Shown: one piece after another, positions 34,430-44,000 of the stretch
Layout of the letters: the number at the start of each line of letters is the position of its first letter
How positions within the stretch are numbered: position 1 is the stretch's first letter
NCBI RefSeq assembly: GCF_016802725.1
Contig: NC_052667.1
Coordinates: forward strand, 29,072,124-29,136,123
Source of the DNA: Solenopsis invicta
Lineage: Eukaryota > Arthropoda > Insecta > Hymenoptera > Formicidae
DNA: 64,000 bases
Direction of reading: 5' to 3'
Position numbers and translations under genes: made by a program
The notes under the pieces: generated by a model
Database searches by the model: none
What the model saw: only the letters and a program-made list of their open reading frames with translations
Told to the model about the DNA's origin: nothing

Positions 34430-35414
34430 CAATTTTACTAAAAAATTTCGAACTTTGACTGATATAAGTCTTTCGTCTTTTACTTTAGCGATTCGATCCA
34501 TTATGATCAATGTTATAACTCTTCTCGGGGTTATCAGAACACAGAGATATTGGAGAAATTCGCAAAAAAAATTTTACTCAAAAATTTCGAAATTTGCCTG
34601 ATATAATCTTTCCTTTTTCAGTTCAGCGATTCGATACATCATGATAAAAGTTATATCTCTTCTGTGGGCTATCAGAACACAGAGATATTGGAAAAATTCG
34701 AAAAAAAACCAATTTCACTAAAAAATTTCGAACTTTGACTGATATAACACTTTCGACTTTTACTTTAGCGATTCGATCCATTATGATAAATGTTTTAACT
34801 CTTCTCGGGGCTATCAGAACACAGAGATATTGGAGAAATTCGCAAAAAAAATTTTCCTCAAAATTTTCGAACTTTGACTGATATAACTATTTCGTCTTTC
34901 ACTTTAGCGAAACGATTCATTATGATAAAAGTTAGAAATCTTCTATGGGCTATCAGAACACAGAGATATTGGAGAAATTCGAAAAAAAAATTTTACTCAA
35001 AAATTTCGAAATTTGCCCGATATAAGTCTTTCCTTTTTCAGTTCAGCGATTCGATACATCATGATAAAAGTTATATCTTTTCTGTGGACTATCAGAACAC
35101 ATAAATATTGGAGAAATTCGCAAAAAAAACAATTTTACTAAAAAATTTCGACTTTGACTGATATAACACTTTCGTCTTTTACTTTAGCGATTCGATCCAT
35201 TATGATAAATGTTATAACTCTCCTCGGGGCTATCAGAACACAGATATTGGAGAAATTCGCAAAAAAAATTTTCCTCAAAATTTTCGAACTTTGACTGATA
35301 TAAGTCTTTCGTTTTTTACTTTAGCAATTCGATCCATCATGATAATAGTTAGAACTTTTCTGGGGGCTATCAAAACAGAGAGATATTGGAGAAAGTCGCA
35401 AAAAAAATGTTACG

Positions 35415-35792
35415 TGTAAGGGAGTCGTTAGGGATGGATGGAAGGGCAGAGATATCACAGTCGGTAGCTTCAACCTAAAGCAGATACTTTATTGTATTTG
35501 TCCGCATGGCGGACGACCCTTCGTGGTCCGACGAGAAGAGGATGTCTCTGCCCGATGTGGGCAGTCTCTCTTCCCCGGTAAGGTTCCTTTTTGAGAACAA
35601 ACGGGCACGCTAGTGTCGTGGGCTTGAGCCAATCATGCCTTCGTTTAGGACGCAGAGCCAATGGTGTTACAGTCTCGAGTCACGTGGTGAGGAGAGCCAA
35701 TGGCGTTTCGCTAACGGAACGATACGCACGCGACTAGCGGCCAAACTAAGAATTACAATTATTGTACCGAGTGTGACCAGATATTTCTTACA
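35415..35792 (-). mobile_element. Solo LTR of an LTR retrotransposon
   Basis: The 378-bp segment has TGTAAG/CTTACA ends and a TACG duplication at 35411-35414 and 35793-35796. Read on the minus strand it has three ATTGGCT (CCAAT-type) motifs, a CACGTG box and an AATAAA hexamer near its 3' end, the order expected for an LTR. The 4-bp duplication suggests a Gypsy-type element. It is inserted in the 140-bp satellite; no internal retrotransposon region is present. Confidence 0.72.
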
Positions 35793-37680
35793 TACGCAAA
35801 ATTTTAAACTTTGACTGATATAAGTCTTTCGAGTTTCACCTTAGCGAATCGATCCATCATGATAAAAGTTAGAATTCCTCTGGGGGCTATCAGAAAAAAG
35901 ATATTGGAAAAATACGCAAAAAATTTTACTCAAAATTTCGAACTTTGACTGATATAAGTCTTTCGATTTTCACTTTAGCGATTCGATCCATCATGATAAA
36001 AGTTAAAACTTTTCTGGGGGCTATCAAAACACAGAGATATTGGAGAAAGTCGCAAAAAAAATGTTACCCATAATTTCAAACTTTGACTGATATAAGTCTT
36101 TCGAATTTCACTTTAGCGAATCGATCCATCATGATAAAAGTTAGAATTCCTCTGGGGGCTATCAGAACACAGAGATATTGGAGAAATACGCAAAAAAATT
36201 TTACTCAAAATTTTGAACTTTGACTGATATAAGTCTTTCGATTTTCACTTTAGCGATTCGATCCAACGAGATAAAAATTAGAATTTTTCTGGGGGCTATC
36301 AGAACACAGAAAAATTGGAAAAAATCGCAAAAAAATATTACTTAAAAATTTCGAACTTTGATTGATATAAGTCTTTCGATTTTTAAAAAGAGAAATTCAC
36401 AAAAAAAATTTTACTCAAAATTTTTAACTTTGACTGATATAAGTCTTTCGAATTTCACTTTAGCGATTCGATCCATTATGATAAATGTTAGAACTCTTCT
36501 GGGGGCTATCAGAACACAAAAATATTGGAGAAATTCGCAAAAAAATTTTACTCAAAAATTTCGAACTTTGACTGATATAAGTCTTTCGTTTTTTACTTTA
36601 GCGATTCGATCCATTATGATAAAAGTTAGAACTCTTCTGGGGGCTATCAGAACACAGAGATATTGGAGAAAGTCGCAAAAAAAAAGTTACCCAAAATTTA
36701 ATATTTTGAGTGATATAAGTCTTTCGAATTTCACTTTAGCGAATCGATCCATCATGATAAAAGTTAAAATTCCTCTGGGGGTATTAGAACACAGAGATAT
36801 TGGTGAAATTTGCAAAAAAATTTTACTCCAAATTTCAAACTCTGACTGATATAAGTCTTTAGTTTTTCATTTTAGCGATTCGATCCATCATGATGAATGT
36901 TAGAACTCTTCTGGGGGCTATCAGAACACAGAAATATTGGAGAAATACGCAAAAAAAATTTTACTTTAATATTTTGACCTTTGACTGATATAAGTCTTTC
37001 GATTTTCACTTTAGCGATTCGATCCATTATGATAAAGTTAGAACCTCCGGGGGCGTTTAGAACACAGAGATATTGGAGATATTCGCAAAAAAAGTTATAC
37101 TCAAATGTTTCGAACTTTGACTGATATAAGTTTTCGTTTTTCACTTTAGCGATTCGATCCATCATGATAAAAATTAGAACTCTTCTGGGGGCTATCAGAA
37201 CACAGAAATATTGGAGAAATTCGTGAAAAAAATTTTACTCAAAAATTTCGAATTTTGACTGATATAAGTCTTTCGTTTTTCACTTTAGCGACTCGATCGA
37301 TCATGATAAAAGTTAGAACTCTTCTGGGGGCTATCAGAACACAGAAAAGTTGGAAAAATTCGCGAAAAAATTTTACTTAAAGATATCAAACTTTGACTGA
37401 TATAAGTTTTTCGTTTTTTACTCTAGCGATTCGATCGATCATGATAAAACTTAGAACTCTTCTGGGGGCTATCAGAACACAGAGATATTGGAGAAAATCG
37501 CAAAAAAAGTTATACTCAAATATTTCGAACTTTGACTGATATAGGTCTTTCGTTTTTCACTTTAGCGATTCGATCCATCTTGATAAAAGTTAGAACTCTT
37601 CTGGGGGCTATCAGAAAACAGAAATATTGGAGAAATTCGCGAAAAAAATTTTACTCAAAAATTTCGACCTTTGACTGATA

Positions 37681-38680
37681 CAGGGTGTCCCATTTTAATA
37701 CCTCCACGCAAATATTTCCGTTCCCTTGCATTTTACAAGAAAATGTTTCAGACAAAAGTTGTATGGTTCAAAGGGGGCCAACCATTGATGACCTTGAACC
37801 TGACCTTGAAGTCAATTTCAAAGTCATTTTAAGATTAACAAGTGTTTTTTCAATGAAAACCCGTATTTTTGATCCCGGATTTTGAAAGAGCACAAAATTT
37901 AGCGTAAAAAATGTGTACCCATGTTAGGGCCTAAAAGCGGACTATAGGGGACTTTTAGACGAAAACAGGTGATTTTATTTTAGCACTACTTTTAGCATTA
38001 CCCAGGAACAACGACATGGACGAGGTAGTTTTCTGTTCCCTTTGGGGTGATTGATTAACATGTGTAGTGGTAAATACTTTATCACAAAAAGTAGTACTAA
38101 AATAAAATCACGTGTTTTCGTCTAAATGTCTGCTATGGTCCACTTTTAGGCCTTAACATGGGTACATATGTTTTACGCAAAATTTTGTGCTCTTTCCAAA
38201 TCCGGGATCAAAAATACGGGTTTCGATTGAAAAACACTTGTTAATCTTAAAATGACTTTGAAAATCGAGTACAAGGTCAAGTTCAAGGTCATCAACGGTT
38301 GGCCCTCTTTGAATACATCTTTTGTCTGAAATATTTTCTTGTAAAATGCAAGGGAACGGAAATATTTGTGTCGATGTATTAAATGGTCCACCAACTTTCA
38401 AGCGTCACAACTCGTAAAATACTTAACGGAAAGACATGTGTTTATAGTGTTTTGGAAACGTCTCGATATAAGCTACAAGAATATGCAATAAAAAATAGGC
38501 AGTTTTATTTAAAAAATTGAACGTGACCTTCATGTGACCTTTAAGCAACTATTCGAGGTCAAATTCATGACACCATCTTATGTCACCCTCGAAAGCATAC
38601 AACTTTTGTGTGAAACATTTTCTTGTAAAATGCAAGGGAACTGAAATATTTGTGTGGATGTATTAAAATGGGACACCCTG
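37681..38680. mobile_element. 1,000-bp compound fold-back DNA transposon
   Basis: Ends CAGGGTGTCCCATTTTAAT and ATTAAAATGGGACACCCTG are flanked by TA at 37679-37680 and 38681-38682, so it lies precisely within one satellite unit. Positions 37681 to about 38390 already form an almost complete palindrome with a diverged right end (ATTAAATGGTCCACC). A further ~290 bp then carries a second, intact right end. It looks like two copies fused or a one-ended extension. It encodes no transposase; its mirrored short frames (37685-37885 and 38153-38401 minus) are arm translations. Confidence 0.82.
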
Positions 38681-38966
38681 TATAACTCTTTCGTTTTTCA
38701 CTTTAGCGATTCGATCCATCATGATAAAAGTTAGAACTCTTCTAGGGGTTAACAGAAAACAAAAATATTGAGGAAATTCGCAAAAAAAAAAAAATTTTAT
38801 TCAAAATTTCGAACTTTGAGTTATATAAGTCTTTCGTTTTTCACTTTAGGGATTCGATCCATCATGATAAAAGATAGAACTCTTCTGGGGTCTATCAGAA
38901 TACAGAAATATTGTAGAAATTCGCGAAAAAAAAATTTTACTCAAAAATTTCGAACTTTGACTGATA

Positions 38967-39011
38967 CAGGGTGTCCCATTTTAATTCCTCCACGCAAATA
39001 TTTCCGTTCCC
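38967..39011. mobile_element. Truncated left end of the CAGGGTGTCCC transposon
   Basis: The first ~45 bp of the element at 37681 (CAGGGTGTCCCATTTTAAT to ATATTTCCGTTCCCT) sit at the same point of another satellite unit, after GACTGATA, and then satellite resumes. The rest of the element is missing. Confidence 0.8.
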
Positions 39012-39434
39012 TGATTGACTGGTATAAGTCTTTCGTTTTTCACTGTAGCGACTCGATCGATCATGATAAAAGTTAGAAATCTTGTGGGGGCTATCAGAAC
39101 ACAGAGATATTGGAGAAAATCACAAAAATAGTTTTCCTCAAATATTTCGAACTTTGACTGATATAAGTCTTTCGTTTTTCATTTTAGCGATTCAAACCAT
39201 CATGAAAGTTAGAACTCTTTTTGGGGGCTATCAGAACACAGAAATATTTGAGAAATTCGCGAAAAAAGTTATACTCAAAAATTTCGAACTTTGACTGATA
39301 TGTCTTTCGTTTTTCACTTTAGCGTCTCGATCGATCATGATAAAAGTTAGAACTCTTCTGGGGGCTATCAGAACACAGAGATATTGGAGAAAATCGCAAA
39401 ACAAGTTATACTCAAATATTTTGAACTTTGACTA

Positions 39435-39535
39435 AGGTTAGGGGTTATAGGATTTTGATTCTTTTTTTTCCCGCCCTAACCAAGGAAAACAATGTGAAAA
39501 TGAGAGAAAAGAAAAAGAAGTGATATAATTGGGGT
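39435..39535. other. Junction between 140-bp satellite and 14-bp array
   Basis: Unique-looking sequence containing AAGGTTAGGGGTTATAGG at the left, CCCTAACC in the opposite sense near 39473, and a purine-rich stretch. The TTAGG/CCTAA-like motifs foreshadow the repeats to the right. Confidence 0.5.
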
Positions 39536-39557
39536 CCGGGGGGGCGAGCCCCCCCGG
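39536..39557. repeat. Perfect GC hairpin at the array boundary
   Basis: CCGGGGGGGC, loop GA, GCCCCCCCGG: 10-bp perfect arms in otherwise AT-rich DNA. GC hairpins near an end are typical of Helitron 3' termini, but no CTRR-type end follows clearly. Confidence 0.85.
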
Positions 39558-39558
39558 G

Positions 39559-41036
39559 CGGTCTTTTGGTTATGGTCTTTGGTTATGGTCTTTTGGTTAT
39601 GGTCTTTTGGTTATGGTCTTTTGGTTATGGTCTTTTGGTTATGGTCTTTTGGTTATGGTCTTTTGGTTATGGTCTTTTGGTTATGGTCTTTTGGTTATGG
39701 TCTTTTGGTTATGGTCTTTTGGTTATGGTCTTTTGGTTATGGTCTTTTGGTTATGGTCTTTTGGTTATGGTCTTTTGGTTATGGTCTTTTGGTTATGGTC
39801 TTTTGGTTATGGTCTTTTGGTTATGGTCTTTTGGTTATGGTCTTTTGGTTATGGTCTTTTGGTTATGGTCTTTTGGTTATGGTCTTTTGGTTATGGTCTT
39901 TTGGTTATGGTCTTTTGGTTATGGTCTTTTGGTTATGGTCTTTTGGTTATGGTCTTTTGGTTATGGTCTTTTGGTTATGGTCTTTTGGTTATGGTCTTTT
40001 GGTTATGGTCTTTTGGTTATGGTCTTTTGGTTATGGTCTTTTGGTTATGGTCTTTTGGTTATGGTCTTTTGGTTATGGTCTTTTGGTTATGGTCTTTTGG
40101 TTATGGTCTTTTGGTTATGGTCTTTTGGTTATGGTCTTTTGGTTATGGTCTTTTGGTTATGGTCTTTTGGTTATGGTCTTTTGGTTATGGTCTTTTGGTT
40201 ATGGTCTTTTGGTTATGGTCTTTTGGTTATGGTCTTTTGGTTATGGTCTTTTGGTTATGGTCTTTTGGTTATGGTCTTTTGGTTATGGTCTTTTGGTTAT
40301 GGTCTTTTGGTTATGGTCTTTTGGTTATGGTCTTTTGGTTATGGTCTTTTGGTTATGGTCTTTTGGTTATGGTCTTTTGGTTATGGTCTTTTGGTTATGG
40401 TCTTTTGGTTATGGTCTTTTGGTTATGGTCTTTTGGTTATGGTCTTTTGGTTATGGTCTTTTGGTTATGGTCTTTTGGTTATGGTCTTTTGGTTATGGTC
40501 TTTTGGTTATGGTCTTTTGGTTATGGTCTTTTGGTTATGGTCTTTTGGTTATGGTCTTTTGGTTATGGTCTTTTGGTTATGGTCTTTTGGTTATGGTCTT
40601 TGGTTATGGTCTTTTGGTTATGGTCTTTTGGTTATGGTCTTTTGGTTATGGTCTTTTGGTTATGGTCTTTTGGTTATGGTCTTTTGGTTATGGTCTTTTG
40701 GTTATGGTCTTTTGGTTATGGTCTTTTGGTTATGGTCTTTTGGTTATGGTCTTTTGGTTATGGTCTTTTGGTTATGGTCTTTTGGTTATGGTCTTTTGGT
40801 TATGGTCTTTTGGTTATGGTCTTTTGGTTATGGTCTTTTGGTTATGGTCTTTTGGTTATGGTCTTTTGGTTATGGTCTTTTGGTTATGGTCTTTTGGTTA
40901 TGGTCTTTTGGTTATGGTCTTTTGGTTATGGTCTTTTGGTTATGGTCTTTTGGTTATGGTCTTTTGGTTATGGTCTTTTGGTTATGGTCTTTGGTTATGG
41001 TCTTGGTTATGGTCTTTGGTTATGGTCTTTGGTTAT
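39559..41036 (+). repeat. 14-bp tandem array, unit TCTTTTGGTTATGG
   Basis: About 104 almost identical copies; shortened 13-mers occur at the second unit and near 40594. The last four or so units (from about 40988) shrink to TCTTTGGTTATGG and TCTTGGTTATGG. The period is not a multiple of three, so all three plus frames give the same 14-residue cycle (LLVMVFWLWSFGYG). The ~500-aa frames there are artefacts. Confidence 0.97.
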
Positions 41037-41063
41037 GGTTAGGTTAGGCTTAGGTTAGGTTGG
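41037..41063 (+). repeat. Insect telomere-like TTAGG units between two satellites
   Basis: Four TTAGG pentamers are seen at 41039-41043, 41044-41048, 41050-41054 and 41055-41059, followed by TTGGAGG. The G-rich strand points to the right. This tract directly links the 14-mer array to the CCAGG array. Confidence 0.85.
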
Positions 41064-41064
41064 A

Positions 41065-44000
41065 GGCCAGGCCAGGCCAGGCCAGGCCAGGCCAGGCCAG
41101 GCCAGGCCAGGCCAGGCCAGGCCAGGCCAGGCCAGGCCAGGCCAGGCCAGGCCAGGCCAGGCCAGGCCAGGCCAGGCCAGGCCAGGCCAGGCCAGGCCAG
41201 GCCAGGCCAGGCCAGGCCAGGCCAGGCCAGGCCAGGCCAGGCCAGGCCAGGCCAGGCCAGGCCAGGCCAGGCCAGGCCAGGCCAGGCCAGGCCAGGCCAG
41301 GCCAGGCCAGGCCAGGCCAGGCCAGGCCAGGCCAGGCCAGGCCAGGCCAGGCCAGGCCAGGCCAGGCCAGGCCAGGCCAGGCCAGGCCAGGCCAGGCCAG
41401 GCCAGGCCAGGCCAGGCCAGGCCAGGCCAGGCCAGGCCAGGCCAGGCCAGGCCAGGCCAGGCCAGGCCAGGCCAGGCCAGGCCAGGCCAGGCCAGGCCAG
41501 GCCAGGCCAGGCCAGGCCAGGCCAGGCCAGGCCAGGCCAGGCCAGGCCAGGCCAGGCCAGGCCAGGCCAGGCCAGGCCAGGCCAGGCCAGGCCAGGCCAG
41601 GCCAGGCCAGGCCAGGCCAGGCCAGGCCAGGCCAGGCCAGGCCAGGCCAGGCCAGGCCAGGCCAGGCCAGGCCAGGCCAGGCCAGGCCAGGCCAGGCCAG
41701 GCCAGGCCAGGCCAGGCCAGGCCAGGCCAGGCCAGGCCAGGCCAGGCCAGGCCAGGCCAGGCCAGGCCAGGCCAGGCCAGGCCAGGCCAGGCCAGGCCAG
41801 GCCAGGCCAGGCCAGGCCAGGCCAGGCCAGGCCAGGCCAGGCCAGGCCAGGCCAGGCCAGGCCAGGCCAGGCCAGGCCAGGCCAGGCCAGGCCAGGCCAG
41901 GCCAGGCCAGGCCAGGCCAGGCCAGGCCAGGCCAGGCCAGGCCAGGCCAGGCCAGGCCAGGCCAGGCCAGGCCAGGCCAGGCCAGGCCAGGCCAGGCCAG
42001 GCCAGGCCAGGCCAGGCCAGGCCAGGCCAGGCCAGGCCAGGCCAGGCCAGGCCAGGCCAGGCCAGGCCAGGCCAGGCCAGGCCAGGCCAGGCCAGGCCAG
42101 GCCAGGCCAGGCCAGGCCAGGCCAGGCCAGGCCAGGCCAGGCCAGGCCAGGCCAGGCCAGGCCAGGCCAGGCCAGGCCAGGCCAGGCCAGGCCAGGCCAG
42201 GCCAGGCCAGGCCAGGCCAGGCCAGGCCAGGCCAGGCCAGGCCAGGCCAGGCCAGGCCAGGCCAGGCCAGGCCAGGCCAGGCCAGGCCAGGCCAGGCCAG
42301 GCCAGGCCAGGCCAGGCCAGGCCAGGCCAGGCCAGGCCAGGCCAGGCCAGGCCAGGCCAGGCCAGGCCAGGCCAGGCCAGGCCAGGCCAGGCCAGGCCAG
42401 GCCAGGCCAGGCCAGGCCAGGCCAGGCCAGGCCAGGCCAGGCCAGGCCAGGCCAGGCCAGGCCAGGCCAGGCCAGGCCAGGCCAGGCCAGGCCAGGCCAG
42501 GCCAGGCCAGGCCAGGCCAGGCCAGGCCAGGCCAGGCCAGGCCAGGCCAGGCCAGGCCAGGCCAGGCCAGGCCAGGCCAGGCCAGGCCAGGCCAGGCCAG
42601 GCCAGGCCAGGCCAGGCCAGGCCAGGCCAGGCCAGGCCAGGCCAGGCCAGGCCAGGCCAGGCCAGGCCAGGCCAGGCCAGGCCAGGCCAGGCCAGGCCAG
42701 GCCAGGCCAGGCCAGGCCAGGCCAGGCCAGGCCAGGCCAGGCCAGGCCAGGCCAGGCCAGGCCAGGCCAGGCCAGGCCAGGCCAGGCCAGGCCAGGCCAG
42801 GCCAGGCCAGGCCAGGCCAGGCCAGGCCAGGCCAGGCCAGGCCAGGCCAGGCCAGGCCAGGCCAGGCCAGGCCAGGCCAGGCCAGGCCAGGCCAGGCCAG
42901 GCCAGGCCAGGCCAGGCCAGGCCAGGCCAGGCCAGGCCAGGCCAGGCCAGGCCAGGCCAGGCCAGGCCAGGCCAGGCCAGGCCAGGCCAGGCCAGGCCAG
43001 GCCAGGCCAGGCCAGGCCAGGCCAGGCCAGGCCAGGCCAGGCCAGGCCAGGCCAGGCCAGGCCAGGCCAGGCCAGGCCAGGCCAGGCCAGGCCAGGCCAG
43101 GCCAGGCCAGGCCAGGCCAGGCCAGGCCAGGCCAGGCCAGGCCAGGCCAGGCCAGGCCAGGCCAGGCCAGGCCAGGCCAGGCCAGGCCAGGCCAGGCCAG
43201 GCCAGGCCAGGCCAGGCCAGGCCAGGCCAGGCCAGGCCAGGCCAGGCCAGGCCAGGCCAGGCCAGGCCAGGCCAGGCCAGGCCAGGCCAGGCCAGGCCAG
43301 GCCAGGCCAGGCCAGGCCAGGCCAGGCCAGGCCAGGCCAGGCCAGGCCAGGCCAGGCCAGGCCAGGCCAGGCCAGGCCAGGCCAGGCCAGGCCAGGCCAG
43401 GCCAGGCCAGGCCAGGCCAGGCCAGGCCAGGCCAGGCCAGGCCAGGCCAGGCCAGGCCAGGCCAGGCCAGGCCAGGCCAGGCCAGGCCAGGCCAGGCCAG
43501 GCCAGGCCAGGCCAGGCCAGGCCAGGCCAGGCCAGGCCAGGCCAGGCCAGGCCAGGCCAGGCCAGGCCAGGCCAGGCCAGGCCAGGCCAGGCCAGGCCAG
43601 GCCAGGCCAGGCCAGGCCAGGCCAGGCCAGGCCAGGCCAGGCCAGGCCAGGCCAGGCCAGGCCAGGCCAGGCCAGGCCAGGCCAGGCCAGGCCAGGCCAG
43701 GCCAGGCCAGGCCAGGCCAGGCCAGGCCAGGCCAGGCCAGGCCAGGCCAGGCCAGGCCAGGCCAGGCCAGGCCAGGCCAGGCCAGGCCAGGCCAGGCCAG
43801 GCCAGGCCAGGCCAGGCCAGGCCAGGCCAGGCCAGGCCAGGCCAGGCCAGGCCAGGCCAGGCCAGGCCAGGCCAGGCCAGGCCAGGCCAGGCCAGGCCAG
43901 GCCAGGCCAGGCCAGGCCAGGCCAGGCCAGGCCAGGCCAGGCCAGGCCAGGCCAGGCCAGGCCAGGCCAGGCCAGGCCAGGCCAGGCCAGGCCAGGCCAG

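Larger units (their letters stand above)
34430..39434. repeat. ~140-bp satellite array
   Basis: About 26 head-to-tail units are built from TTTCGAACTTTGACTGATAT, AAGTCTTTCGTTTTTCACTT, TAGCGATTCGATCCATCATG, ATAAAAGTTAGAACTCTTCT and GGGGGCTATCAGAACACAGA, then a poly-A section. Period is about 134-141 bp. Units left of about 35400 alternate between two unit types (GACTGATATAAC.. and GCCTGATATAAT..). Short peptides read from it (for example 36358-36849) are satellite translations, not genes. Confidence 0.92.

Noticed and set aside
35470..35661. 63-residue minus-strand frame
   Set aside because: Lies wholly inside the solo LTR and has no recognised similarity.
36358..36849. 163-residue frame in the 140-bp array
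   Set aside because: It is the translation of satellite units; its peptide repeats with the satellite period and is broken elsewhere in the array.
38153..38401. Mirrored short frames at 37685-37885 and 38153-38401
   Set aside because: They encode nearly the same peptide because they are the two arms of one fold-back transposon, not genes.
34430..39434. CRISPR-like regular repeats
   Set aside because: Units are contiguous tandem satellite without unique spacers, in a eukaryotic genome.
39529..41058. Three overlapping ~490-509 residue plus-strand frames
   Set aside because: Products of the 14-bp repeat; all three frames encode the same cyclic peptide shifted in phase.
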